Below, piece after piece: positions 1 through 5,096 of a stretch of 5,257 nucleotides of DNA. A program made the translations under genes and the position numbers. Source of the DNA: DATMBL01 sp050735975 (lineage in GTDB: Bacteria; Desulfobacterota; Binatia; UBA9968); NCBI GenBank assembly GCA_050735975.1, contig JBOHVS010000145.1, positions 1-5,257 on the forward strand, in the 5' to 3' direction. How positions within the stretch are numbered: position 1 is the stretch's first letter; each line of letters begins with the position of its first letter. The notes beneath the pieces were generated by a model. That model did no database searches. It was not told the DNA's origin and saw only the letters and a program-made list of their open reading frames with translations.

Positions 1-16
1 TCGGAGGACCGGATTC

Positions 17-81
17 ACCACGAAGACCACGAAGTGCACGAAGGAAAGAGCTTAACCACAAAGAACACATAGAACACAGAG
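17..81. repeat. Two three-unit arrays of a 9-bp repeat (AMCACRAAG-like)
   Basis: ACCACGAAG, ACCACGAAG and TGCACGAAG occupy 17-43; ACCACAAAG, AACACATAG and AACACAGAG occupy 55-81. Both share the 9-bp period and the core CAC..AG, differing mainly at the sixth base (G or A). An 11-bp spacer separates them. Similar dispersed intergenic runs are common in environmental bacterial genomes; no gene is visible here. Confidence 0.85.
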
Positions 82-101
82 TTTTTCTATGCGGGCCTTC
101 T

Positions 102-136
102 GACCTCTGATTTCCGACCTCTGGCTCCTTGCTCCA
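102..136. repeat. Degenerate 7-bp tandem array
   Basis: GACCTCT, GATTTCC, GACCTCT, GGCTCCT and TGCTCCA follow in 7-bp register. The array joins both heptad types, GACCTCT and GCTCCTT, seen at 210-317. The 15 bases at 121-135 are identical to 278-292. Confidence 0.75.
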
Positions 137-148
137 TGCCCTTGAAGC

Positions 149-172
149 AGGTTGAGGTTCAGGTTAAGGTTG
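149..172. repeat. Four-unit 6-bp tandem array (AGGTTN)
   Basis: AGGTTG, AGGTTC, AGGTTA and AGGTTG follow in exact 6-bp register; only the last base of the unit varies. It faces the NAGCCT array at 183-206. In a plus-strand transcript each unit could pair with its partner through five contacts, one a G-U wobble. Confidence 0.85.
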
Positions 173-182
173 AGTTCGATCT

Positions 183-206
183 AAGCCTAAGCCTCAGCCT
201 TAGCCT
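183..206. repeat. Four-unit 6-bp tandem array (NAGCCT)
   Basis: AAGCCT, AAGCCT, CAGCCT and TAGCCT in exact 6-bp register. On the opposite strand it reads AGGCTN four times, matching the AGGTTN array at 149-172 apart from one base per unit, so the two arrays form an imperfect inverted repeat around a 10-bp centre. Confidence 0.85.
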
Positions 207-214
207 TCCGACTT

Positions 215-247
215 CTTGCTCCCTGCTCCTTGCTCCACGCTGTTATT
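215..247. repeat. 33-bp direct repeat, copy 1
   Basis: Same element as 285-317 with one difference, 70 bp apart start to start. It consists of heptads GCTCCCT (218-224), GCTCCTT (225-231) and GCTCCAC (232-238), then GCTGTTATT. It is followed by a related heptad run, GACCTCC, GACCTCT, GACTTCT (248-268). It is non-coding here. Confidence 0.9.
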
Positions 248-268
248 GACCTCCGACCTCTGACTTCT
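248..268. repeat. Three-unit 7-bp tandem array (GACYTCY)
   Basis: GACCTCC, GACCTCT and GACTTCT follow one another exactly, linking the two 33-bp copies. The stop codon of the 488-residue protein gene (267-269) falls at its end. The same unit appears again at 102-122. Confidence 0.8.
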
Positions 269-1733
269 ATCTTTTTCCTGGCTCCTTGCTCCCTGCTCCT
301 TGCTCCACGCTCTTATTCTGTCCTTCTCCCATACCCAGCGATAGGAAATAGTGTTTGATCGTATTTTTGAGCCGCTCGGGCACCCGTTCGGTGTTCAGCT
401 CCGCCTCAGCCCGGCGCTGATAGGACCCAACGACGTCTTCCTGCGGCAAGGTGGACTTACCTGGCGAAGGCTTCCCCTTCAAGGTAACTCCGGCGCTGCT
501 ACCCTCGCCCAACAGACCTTTGAGATGAGTGGCGGCGCCGGCCTGCAATTGTCGCGGCGGTTCCGAGATGCCTTCTTTTTTGCCAGGTTCAGTGCCTGGA
601 GACGTGCTCATGGTGTTTTCCTTCCGACCTTCGCCCGCAACCTCGTCTTCCTGGCGGCCCGCGACGCGCGCTCTACTGTCGCCGGTTTGAGCATCCCCGT
701 CCTTGAGCATCTGCTCGAGAAATTGCTGGGTCTCGAGTAAAGCGCGGCGATCCAGCTCCTGGCTCACGTCCCTCTCTAAGCCATCGAGGAAAGATTTTAG
801 CTCTTTTTCGCCGTGCCCCGCGCCGGACGGCAGGTTTTTCTCGATAGCTTTCTTGAGATGCGGCAGTCCGGCAAGCCGCTCGTAAAGCTTCGAGCCGATG
901 TCCCGCTCGGCGCTATCGTCGCGGAAGTTAAGACTGTCTCGCGCTACCTCTAATTCGGTTCTTAGATCCCGCAGCCCTTCCTGCGTTGTGGCCGCGTCGA
1001 GGGATGTGTTTTCACCCCGGGTCAGGTTTTCAATCTTCTTTGCAGCTGCGGCCACTTCGCTCTCGAATCGCTCCTCGGCTATGGCTCCCTGGAGCCTCTG
1101 CTGCGCCGTCTTCTCCAGCTCCCCGCCGATGTTCAAACTCTCACGCAGCCCTTCTGCCTTCGCCAATGCTTGGAGTTCGCGCGCGAACTCACCTAGCTTT
1201 CGCGCAACCGCCGACGGAACAGAGGGCCGGGGCGCGCGCTCGTCCCCTTGACCGATGCCGAACCAGAGGGCTCCCAGCCAAAGAGCGAAAAGTGGGGCGA
1301 GAACGTACGCCTCCCATGCCACTTCTCTGGGAAAGACCGTTTTCGGCTCGAATGACTTAAGCTGCTCCCCCGCTTGTTTCACGACCAGGAGTTCCGCGGA
1401 GCGGTTCTCTTTGCGGGTCAGAATCTCCCAGGCCGTGACGGCGCGCTCTTCCAAACCGAGCGCCTTGTCCAAATTCGTTAATGCCCGCACGGACCGGGCC
1501 GAACTGCGGCGATCGATGAGCAGGAAAAATGGCGCGGTAAGCAGGTAGAAAAACATCGGCAGCGCCCATGGGCTTATCCACGGTTTCCACAGCCAGCCAA
1601 GCGGCAGCACCAGGAGCGCCGCCACGAGGGAGTAACACCCGACCGCGAGAAAAACGCGCTCCCGGCGCTTCTTCTTCTCCCACTCTAACAGAGCGGCAAA
1701 TTTTCCTTGCAAGACATTTCGTTCTGGAATCAA
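267..1733 (-). CDS. Membrane-anchored coiled-coil protein, DUF4175-like in layout; function unknown
   Basis: The 488-residue product starts at TTG 1733 with GGAGG 6 nt upstream, overlapping the previous stop as TTGA. A basic stretch (KKKRRER, 20-26) precedes helices at about 27-49 and 54-73; a third lies at about 140-160. Between helices 2 and 3 is a soluble segment with ALTNLDKALGLEERAVTAWEIL. After helix 3 the protein is hydrophilic and rich in Glu, Lys, Arg, Ala and Leu, with likely coiled coil from about 172 to 345, then a low-complexity Gly/Ser/Pro/Lys stretch (about 346-435). A conserved-looking ending, ERVPERLKNTIKHYFLSLG (449-467), follows. That closing pattern and the helix plan resemble large DUF4175-type proteins found with MoxR/von Willebrand A clusters; the link is inference. 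Residues 473-488 and the TAG stop are encoded by the repeat DNA at the left end, so the native C-terminus may once have ended near residue 472. Most likely an inner-membrane partner of the two preceding gene products. Confidence 0.86.
   Translation of the reverse strand: MIPERNVLQGKFAALLEWEKKKRRERVFLAVGCYSLVAALLVLPLGWLWKPWISPWALPMFFYLLTAPFFLLIDRRSSARSVRALTNLDKALGLEERAVTAWEILTRKENRSAELLVVKQAGEQLKSFEPKTVFPREVAWEAYVLAPLFALWLGALWFGIGQGDERAPRPSVPSAVARKLGEFARELQALAKAEGLRESLNIGGELEKTAQQRLQGAIAEERFESEVAAAAKKIENLTRGENTSLDAATTQEGLRDLRTELEVARDSLNFRDDSAERDIGSKLYERLAGLPHLKKAIEKNLPSGAGHGEKELKSFLDGLERDVSQELDRRALLETQQFLEQMLKDGDAQTGDSRARVAGRQEDEVAGEGRKENTMSTSPGTEPGKKEGISEPPRQLQAGAATHLKGLLGEGSSAGVTLKGKPSPGKSTLPQEDVVGSYQRRAEAELNTERVPERLKNTIKHYFLSLGMGEGQNKSVEQGAGSKEPGKR
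285..317. repeat. 33-bp direct repeat, copy 2 (inside the 3' end of the 488-residue protein gene)
   Basis: This segment matches 215-247 at 32 of 33 positions; the only difference is C at 312 against G at 242. It is built of 7-bp units (GCTCCCT, GCTCCTT, GCTCCAC) and is preceded by another unit (GCTCCTT, 281-287). Read on the minus strand it encodes residues 473-483 of the overlapping gene. Confidence 0.9.
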
Positions 1734-2476
1734 ACCGTTCCTCCCCGCTTAAGCGCCCAATAATACCCACCAAGCCCCGTGCTGAGGAGCAGCAGATGAA
1801 AGCCGAAATGGATTGTTGTTGCAGACCACCTCCAGCCGCCGATCGTGAGCGGGGCCAGCTCCTCGCGTGCGACATACGAAAGCAGATATGCCATAGGATT
1901 GAGGGGTAAGTAGATGAGCGCGGTAATGACGGCCACCGAAAAGAAAAAACATCGCACCACTACCTGGCGGTTCTCAGCCTTCCTTTCCCATATCGCCAAT
2001 GTCACCAACCCCCACACGCTATAGCTCATTGAATAAAAAACCAGCAGAAACAAAGTGAAAAATATCGTCGTCAGCCGCGTGCGCGCGATCGCCCCAGCCC
2101 ACATCAAAAGCGGCGCGCAGAGCAGAACGGAGGCAAGCAAGTGAAGCGATAAGAAGCTTAGCTGGGCGAGCCCCACAGAGCCGGCGGGCAGCTTTTCTTC
2201 TCGGAGCCAGCGTTTCATCGGCTGAAATCTCCAGGGGGCAAATTCCTGATTCGCCACCCGCATGGCGAAATAGACCATCAGCAGCAAGGCGGTTATCGAG
2301 CAGACTTTGAAGAGATTGGCGGAACCCGTCCACATCTGCACGTCCAGCGCCGGAATGGCAAGTGAGAGGAATTCTACCGGCGCCAGGATGACCAGAATGT
2401 AAAGGTAGGCCGACAATCCATGGCCTTCATTGTAGAACACCTCGACCGCTTCGCGAAACACGGGATTGTTTCTCAT
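1730..2476 (-). CDS. Six-helix ABC-2-permease-like membrane protein
   Basis: With the start at ATG 2476 the product has 248 residues and begins MRNNPVFREAVEVF, a short amphipathic lead with the NP-hydrophobic-x-RE pattern typical of ABC-2-type permease subunits. Hydrophobic segments lie near residues 22-42, 55-74, 103-130, 136-163, 173-195 and 221-242, giving about six membrane helices. Charged cytoplasmic-looking segments occur between helices 2 and 3 (RFQPMKRWLREEK) and after helix 4 (WERKAENR). ABC-2 permeases pair with a cytoplasmic ATPase to export drugs, polymers or other substrates; no ATPase gene is next to it here. It overlaps the upstream gene by 4 bp (ATGA, 2473-2476) and the downstream gene by 4 bp (TTGA, 1730-1733), so it is probably translated in step with both. 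Membrane location is well supported; the ABC-2 assignment is moderate; the substrate is unknown. Confidence 0.85.
   Translation of the reverse strand: MRNNPVFREAVEVFYNEGHGLSAYLYILVILAPVEFLSLAIPALDVQMWTGSANLFKVCSITALLLMVYFAMRVANQEFAPWRFQPMKRWLREEKLPAGSVGLAQLSFLSLHLLASVLLCAPLLMWAGAIARTRLTTIFFTLFLLVFYSMSYSVWGLVTLAIWERKAENRQVVVRCFFFSVAVITALIYLPLNPMAYLLSYVAREELAPLTIGGWRWSATTIHFGFHLLLLSTGLGGYYWALKRGGTV
1740..1744 (-). promoter_or_regulatory. Strong ribosome binding site supporting a TTG start
   Basis: GGAGG on the minus strand, within AGCGGGGAGGAACGG, stands 6 nt before the TTG at 1731-1733. It is made from the last sense codons of the permease-like gene. The next in-frame ATG is at codon 60, inside the second membrane helix, so TTG is the only start that keeps the N-terminal helices. 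Confidence 0.78.
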
Positions 2477-4404
2477 GCGTCTTCCTCGCCCGGCAGAGGA
2501 ACGATCACGCGGAACAGGGCGTAATCGTACGTCCAGATTCGCGGGTCTTTGACCCAGACGCGCCGGCTGGGTTCCTCTACCCAGCCGAAGAAAATCGCCG
2601 ACCCGGTTCGCCAAGGCGCTGCTCCCGAGTCGCGCGAAAAAAATGAAGCATGAAACAATAGCTCGCGGGTCTTTTCTTTGAAAGAAATCTCGCGCAGATC
2701 GACGAGCTCGGCCCTGCCGGGATCGCCCGTGCCATCGCGCAAGACAAATTCTTTTGTCCAGTTCGACCCCCGCGCAATGTCACCCAAAAAAAAGCGCTGG
2801 CCGGAGACCAGCAACCAACAATCAGTGAGATCCTTGTTGGCCTGATTGTTAAGTGTCATGAGAACTTTGCCCGGTTGGTTTTGAATTGATACCCGGAGTG
2901 GAAAATGCTCCATGAATCGTAACTTCAGAAGTCGATAGTCCCACTCTCGCAACGGAAAGAGAAAACTGTTGGAGCTGCCATTGGCCTGAGAGACAATGGC
3001 GGGATCCTCTCGCACCTTGGAGCGCGAGCGAACCGGCACCAGGTCGATCCACCCGCGCGCGACCTCCAGGTTGAAGCGGCGATGCTGCGTCGAGAAGAGA
3101 GCAACATTGGACTGCGCTTCCACATAGCCCTCGGAAACATTCTCGAGCAAGGTGGCGGAAACCAGGACTCCGTCCGGAATATTGCCGCCACGGCTGAAGA
3201 AAAGATACCCGCCCACGGTCGATAAAAAGATAAAGAAGGCCGCGCAGCCGACCAGCCTGCGTTTCGGCGCGCGCTGGCGTTGCCAGAGCCAGGCGAAAAA
3301 GCAGACAGCGGCAAGGTAACTTGCCAACGCGACAAACAGGGACCCCGTAGGAACATAGGTCGAGATGAACGAAGGATTCATGAACAGACGGAAAAAAACC
3401 GCTTCATCCCACTGCGCGGGAAAGACCGGGCGGTCGTCTCCGGCGGGTCTTAGAATATCCTTGAAAAGGCCGGGCAGCTCGCCCCACTGCGAGCCCGGCT
3501 GCCGTCCGACATCGAGAGCCAAATAGAATATGCGGCCTTTTCCGCGCGCGGCTTCTACCAGGAGAGGGCTCCCCTGATGTTCGATGAGAACCTTTCCCGT
3601 CACCACCTTGGCATCCTGCGCCCAGACGTCCGTTAGCGCGGTGGGACGGTTCCCGCCCGCCGGTCGCAGTCCGTTGAGAGACGCGATTTTCTTCACGCCG
3701 ATCACTCGCACCGGCAAGAAACGATTGATGTTTGTCTCCTGATACACGGCCGTGTTGAGGCTTCCCAGGATCAGTATTCTGCCACCCGCCGTAAGCCAGG
3801 TCTCGAGAGCAAAGGCCTGGGAGCGCGAGAGCTCGCGCAGAGATTGATCATAGAGAATCAACGCCGAGACCCCGAGCAGCGCTCTTGGATCGGGGGGCAA
3901 TTCGGCCAGGGAGATCGAAACCAAACGGTTCGATGAAGATGATTCGAGCGGGATGGACGGACGGGTGTTACTTTCGCTCAGAAGCAGCATAACCGGCGCC
4001 GGTGAAAAATAGCGCCGCAAATCGACCTCGCGCGACACCTTACCAGCCGGACTCGTGAAGGTAATTGTCATCGGGCGGCTGATAAAATCGGGATCGACCG
4101 TCAGCTGGACGCTTTTGCGCGACTGCGCGCCGAGAAAGAGATCTTTCCGATAAAAGAATGGGTACGGAGTTCCGCCCTTGGTGGGTCCGCCCTTCCAAAC
4201 CCGGATTTCGAGCATTCCCTCGACCGGCCGAGCAGAATTGGAGAGCTCGATTTCGACTGGAAACGGATGACCCAATTGGAATACGCCGCGAAAGCCGATT
4301 CGCGGTTCAATCAAAACCTCAGCGGCGGCAAATGGGGGACATAGCAGTGCGAGGAGTAGGAACGCGCAACAACAGTGAGTCGCCTTTCCGGCTGAAAAGG
4401 ACAT
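2473..4404 (-). CDS. Envelope protein with signal peptide, GATase1-like domain and two central membrane helices; function unknown
   Basis: The 643-residue product begins with a signal peptide: hydrophobic stretch about residues 11-22, likely cleavage after Ala28 in PPFAAA-EV. Cys22 does not sit in a convincing lipobox. Residues 29-130 look like a beta-sandwich. Residues about 135-300 resemble a class I glutamine amidotransferase-like fold, with ALILYDQS (181-188), LETWLTAGGRILILG (200-214) and GKGRIFYLALDVG (288-300). The usual nucleophile position shows no obvious Cys, so it is probably non-catalytic. Two helices follow (about 354-374 and 384-403), joined by a short basic loop. The remainder (405-643) is beta-rich and probably outside the cytoplasm. 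Proteins of this build occur with MoxR, DUF58 and von Willebrand A genes, or with ABC-2 permeases, in many bacteria. That parallel comes from family memory and no search was run. The stop overlaps the next start as ATGA. Gene reality is very likely; function is not known. Confidence 0.88.
   Translation of the reverse strand: MSFSAGKATHCCCAFLLLALLCPPFAAAEVLIEPRIGFRGVFQLGHPFPVEIELSNSARPVEGMLEIRVWKGGPTKGGTPYPFFYRKDLFLGAQSRKSVQLTVDPDFISRPMTITFTSPAGKVSREVDLRRYFSPAPVMLLLSESNTRPSIPLESSSSNRLVSISLAELPPDPRALLGVSALILYDQSLRELSRSQAFALETWLTAGGRILILGSLNTAVYQETNINRFLPVRVIGVKKIASLNGLRPAGGNRPTALTDVWAQDAKVVTGKVLIEHQGSPLLVEAARGKGRIFYLALDVGRQPGSQWGELPGLFKDILRPAGDDRPVFPAQWDEAVFFRLFMNPSFISTYVPTGSLFVALASYLAAVCFFAWLWQRQRAPKRRLVGCAAFFIFLSTVGGYLFFSRGGNIPDGVLVSATLLENVSEGYVEAQSNVALFSTQHRRFNLEVARGWIDLVPVRSRSKVREDPAIVSQANGSSNSFLFPLREWDYRLLKLRFMEHFPLRVSIQNQPGKVLMTLNNQANKDLTDCWLLVSGQRFFLGDIARGSNWTKEFVLRDGTGDPGRAELVDLREISFKEKTRELLFHASFFSRDSGAAPWRTGSAIFFGWVEEPSRRVWVKDPRIWTYDYALFRVIVPLPGEEDA
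2483..2487 (-). promoter_or_regulatory. Ribosome binding site that decides the permease-like gene start
   Basis: GAGGA on the minus strand, within GAGGAAG (2481-2487), stands 6 nt before the ATG at 2474-2476. It lies inside the last codons of the upstream gene. It favours the start at 2476 over an in-frame ATG at 2614, which would add 46 arginine- and glycine-rich residues that merely shadow the upstream gene. Confidence 0.72.
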
Positions 4405-4406
4405 GA

Positions 4407-4411
4407 TCCTT
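4407..4411 (-). promoter_or_regulatory. Closely spaced ribosome binding site of the 643-residue protein gene
   Basis: AAGGA on the minus strand stands only 2 nt from the ATG at 4402-4404, shorter than the usual 5-9 nt. No ATG, GTG or TTG lies in frame in the 40-bp gap upstream, and the next methionine is codon 64, beyond the signal peptide, so the ATG is kept. Translation may be weak or may depend on ribosomes finishing greA. Confidence 0.45.
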
Positions 4412-4444
4412 ACGCAGAAAGGCCCGCCCGCGGACAGGAGCGAT

Positions 4445-4933
4445 CTAGTCGACGAAATCTACACCCAGTATCTCAAAGGAACGGACTCCCGTCGGGGTGC
4501 GGACCTGAACTTCGTCTCCCTCGCTCTTGCCGATCAGGGCCCGGGCCACGGGAGAGCTTATAGAAATCTTTCCGTTCTTCGGTTCCGCTTCGTGATCGCC
4601 TACGATCTGGTATACGACTTTTTCGCCTGTATCGCCATCAGCCAACGAGACGGTGGCGCCAAAAACGACTTTATCGCCGGATAGCTTCGAAACTTCGATG
4701 ACCTGAGCGCGCGCAAGACGATCTTCGATCTCACGGATCTGTACATCAAGTAGAGATTGCCGGTCCTTGGCGGCATGGAACTCGGCATTTTCCGAAAGAT
4801 CTCCATGATCCCTGGCCTCTTCGATCTCACGGACGATTTTCGGCCGCTCGACGCCCTTTAAACGCTTCAACTCCTCCATCAAGAACTGATAGCCACGATG
4901 GGTCATCGGAACTCGCGTATCCTGCGTTGCCAT
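4445..4933 (-). CDS. greA: Transcription elongation factor GreA
   Basis: GreA enters the secondary channel of RNA polymerase and stimulates cleavage of the backtracked transcript, rescuing stalled complexes; it is cytoplasmic. The 162-residue product is close to the usual length of about 158. The N-terminal coiled-coil domain covers roughly residues 9-83. It opens with PMTHRGYQFL and carries the tip motif ARDHGDLSENAEFHAA, in which Asp45 and Glu48 correspond to E. coli Asp41 and Glu44, the acidic residues that act at the polymerase active site. The C-terminal FKBP-like domain (about 86-162) includes VFGATVSL, YQIVGDHEA, ISSPVARALIGK and the closing FEILGVDFVD. The start was chosen at ATG 4933 with GAGGAG 8 nt upstream; this gives four more residues before the conserved PMT than E. 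coli has. The stop is TAG at 4445. Forty bases without a visible terminator separate it from the next gene, so co-transcription is likely. Acidic tip residues and all expected motifs are intact. Confidence 0.98.
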   Translation of the reverse strand: MATQDTRVPMTHRGYQFLMEELKRLKGVERPKIVREIEEARDHGDLSENAEFHAAKDRQSLLDVQIREIEDRLARAQVIEVSKLSGDKVVFGATVSLADGDTGEKVVYQIVGDHEAEPKNGKISISSPVARALIGKSEGDEVQVRTPTGVRSFEILGVDFVD

Positions 4934-4941
4934 AGTCTCGA

Positions 4942-4947
4942 CTCCTC
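4942..4947 (-). promoter_or_regulatory. Ribosome binding site of greA
   Basis: GAGGAG on the minus strand stands 8 nt before the ATG at 4931-4933. It supports that start over the in-frame ATG at codon 10, although the conserved PMT.RG motif begins close to codon 9. The site lies just after the terminator T-tract, so only transcripts that pass the hairpin contain it. Confidence 0.7.
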
Positions 4948-4950
4948 AAT

Positions 4951-4987
4951 AAAATAAAAACCCCTCGGGAGCGATCCCGAGAGGCTT
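4951..4987 (-). terminator. Intrinsic terminator just upstream of greA
   Basis: On the minus strand a perfect 7-bp stem, CTCGGGA with TCCCGAG, closes a TCGC loop. It extends outward through a G-U wobble, two G-C pairs, another G-U and two A-U pairs. It is followed directly by TTTTTATTTT (4951-4960). The wobbles would be C-A mismatches on the other strand, which supports minus-strand use. The simplest role is ending the peptide-transporter transcript. Because it ends only 17 nt before the greA start codon, it may also act as a leader attenuator for greA. Confidence 0.87.
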
Positions 4988-5020
4988 AAAAAGTGTACGC
5001 TTTACCTAGCCGTAGGAGCT

Positions 5021-5048
5021 AATTTACCATCCCGCACCAAGAAATCAA
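5021..5048 (-). promoter_or_regulatory. Possible sigma-70-type promoter for greA
   Basis: On the minus strand TTGATT (5043-5048) is followed after 16 bp by TAAATT (5021-5026), each matching four of six consensus positions. It lies in the spacer after the transporter gene and before greA. If real, transcripts would start near 5013-5015 and read through the terminator-like hairpin before reaching greA. The match is weak, and the organism's own promoter consensus is unknown. Confidence 0.3.
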
Positions 5049-5096
5049 CTCCTTGCCGGGTGCCCTTTGCGCTTGGCCCTTAGCGCCGAACGGCGG

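Larger units (their letters stand above)
1..266. other. Non-coding repeat mosaic downstream of the gene block
   Basis: No convincing coding region is seen on either strand. Almost the whole stretch is accounted for by the short tandem arrays listed separately. No GC stem followed by a T-tract is visible in the direction of the genes, so how their transcript ends is unclear. No promoter was recognised. Confidence 0.7.

Noticed and set aside
149..206. Intrinsic terminator for the minus-strand gene block
   Set aside because: In minus-strand RNA the hexamer arms carry an A-C mismatch in every unit, and no T-tract follows.
102..317. CRISPR array
   Set aside because: The repeats are 6-9 bp tandem units and one 33-bp duplication made of the same units. 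There are no regularly spaced unique spacers and no cas genes.
1357..1875. Minus-strand open frame of 172 codons overlapping two gene ends
   Set aside because: It is an alternative frame of the permease-like and coiled-coil genes, with Arg/Gly/Ala-rich sequence and no membrane pattern matching the real frames.
351..1909. Several plus-strand open frames (351-740, 703-885, 898-1251, 986-1360, 1255-1548, 1568-1909)
   Set aside because: They lie antisense to the well-supported minus-strand genes, overlap each other in different frames, have low-complexity Ser/Arg/Ala composition and lack ribosome binding sites or recognisable domains.
2477..2614. Upstream 46-codon extension of the permease-like gene
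   Set aside because: The added residues are Arg/Gly-rich shadow of the 643-residue protein gene; the ATG at 2476 has a good ribosome binding site and gives the expected permease N-terminus.
2925..3356. Minus-strand 143-codon open frame within the 643-residue protein gene
   Set aside because: Alternative frame with Arg/Ser/Pro-rich composition; the enclosing frame encodes the clear membrane helices and beta-rich domain.
4403..4684. Plus-strand 93-codon open frame over greA
   Set aside because: It is antisense to greA, whose protein is unmistakable, and has no supporting signals.
4958..4990. Plus-strand terminator from the same hairpin
   Set aside because: On the plus strand the outer pairs become C-A mismatches and the stem is followed by CTTAAAAAG, not a T-tract; no plus-strand gene precedes it.
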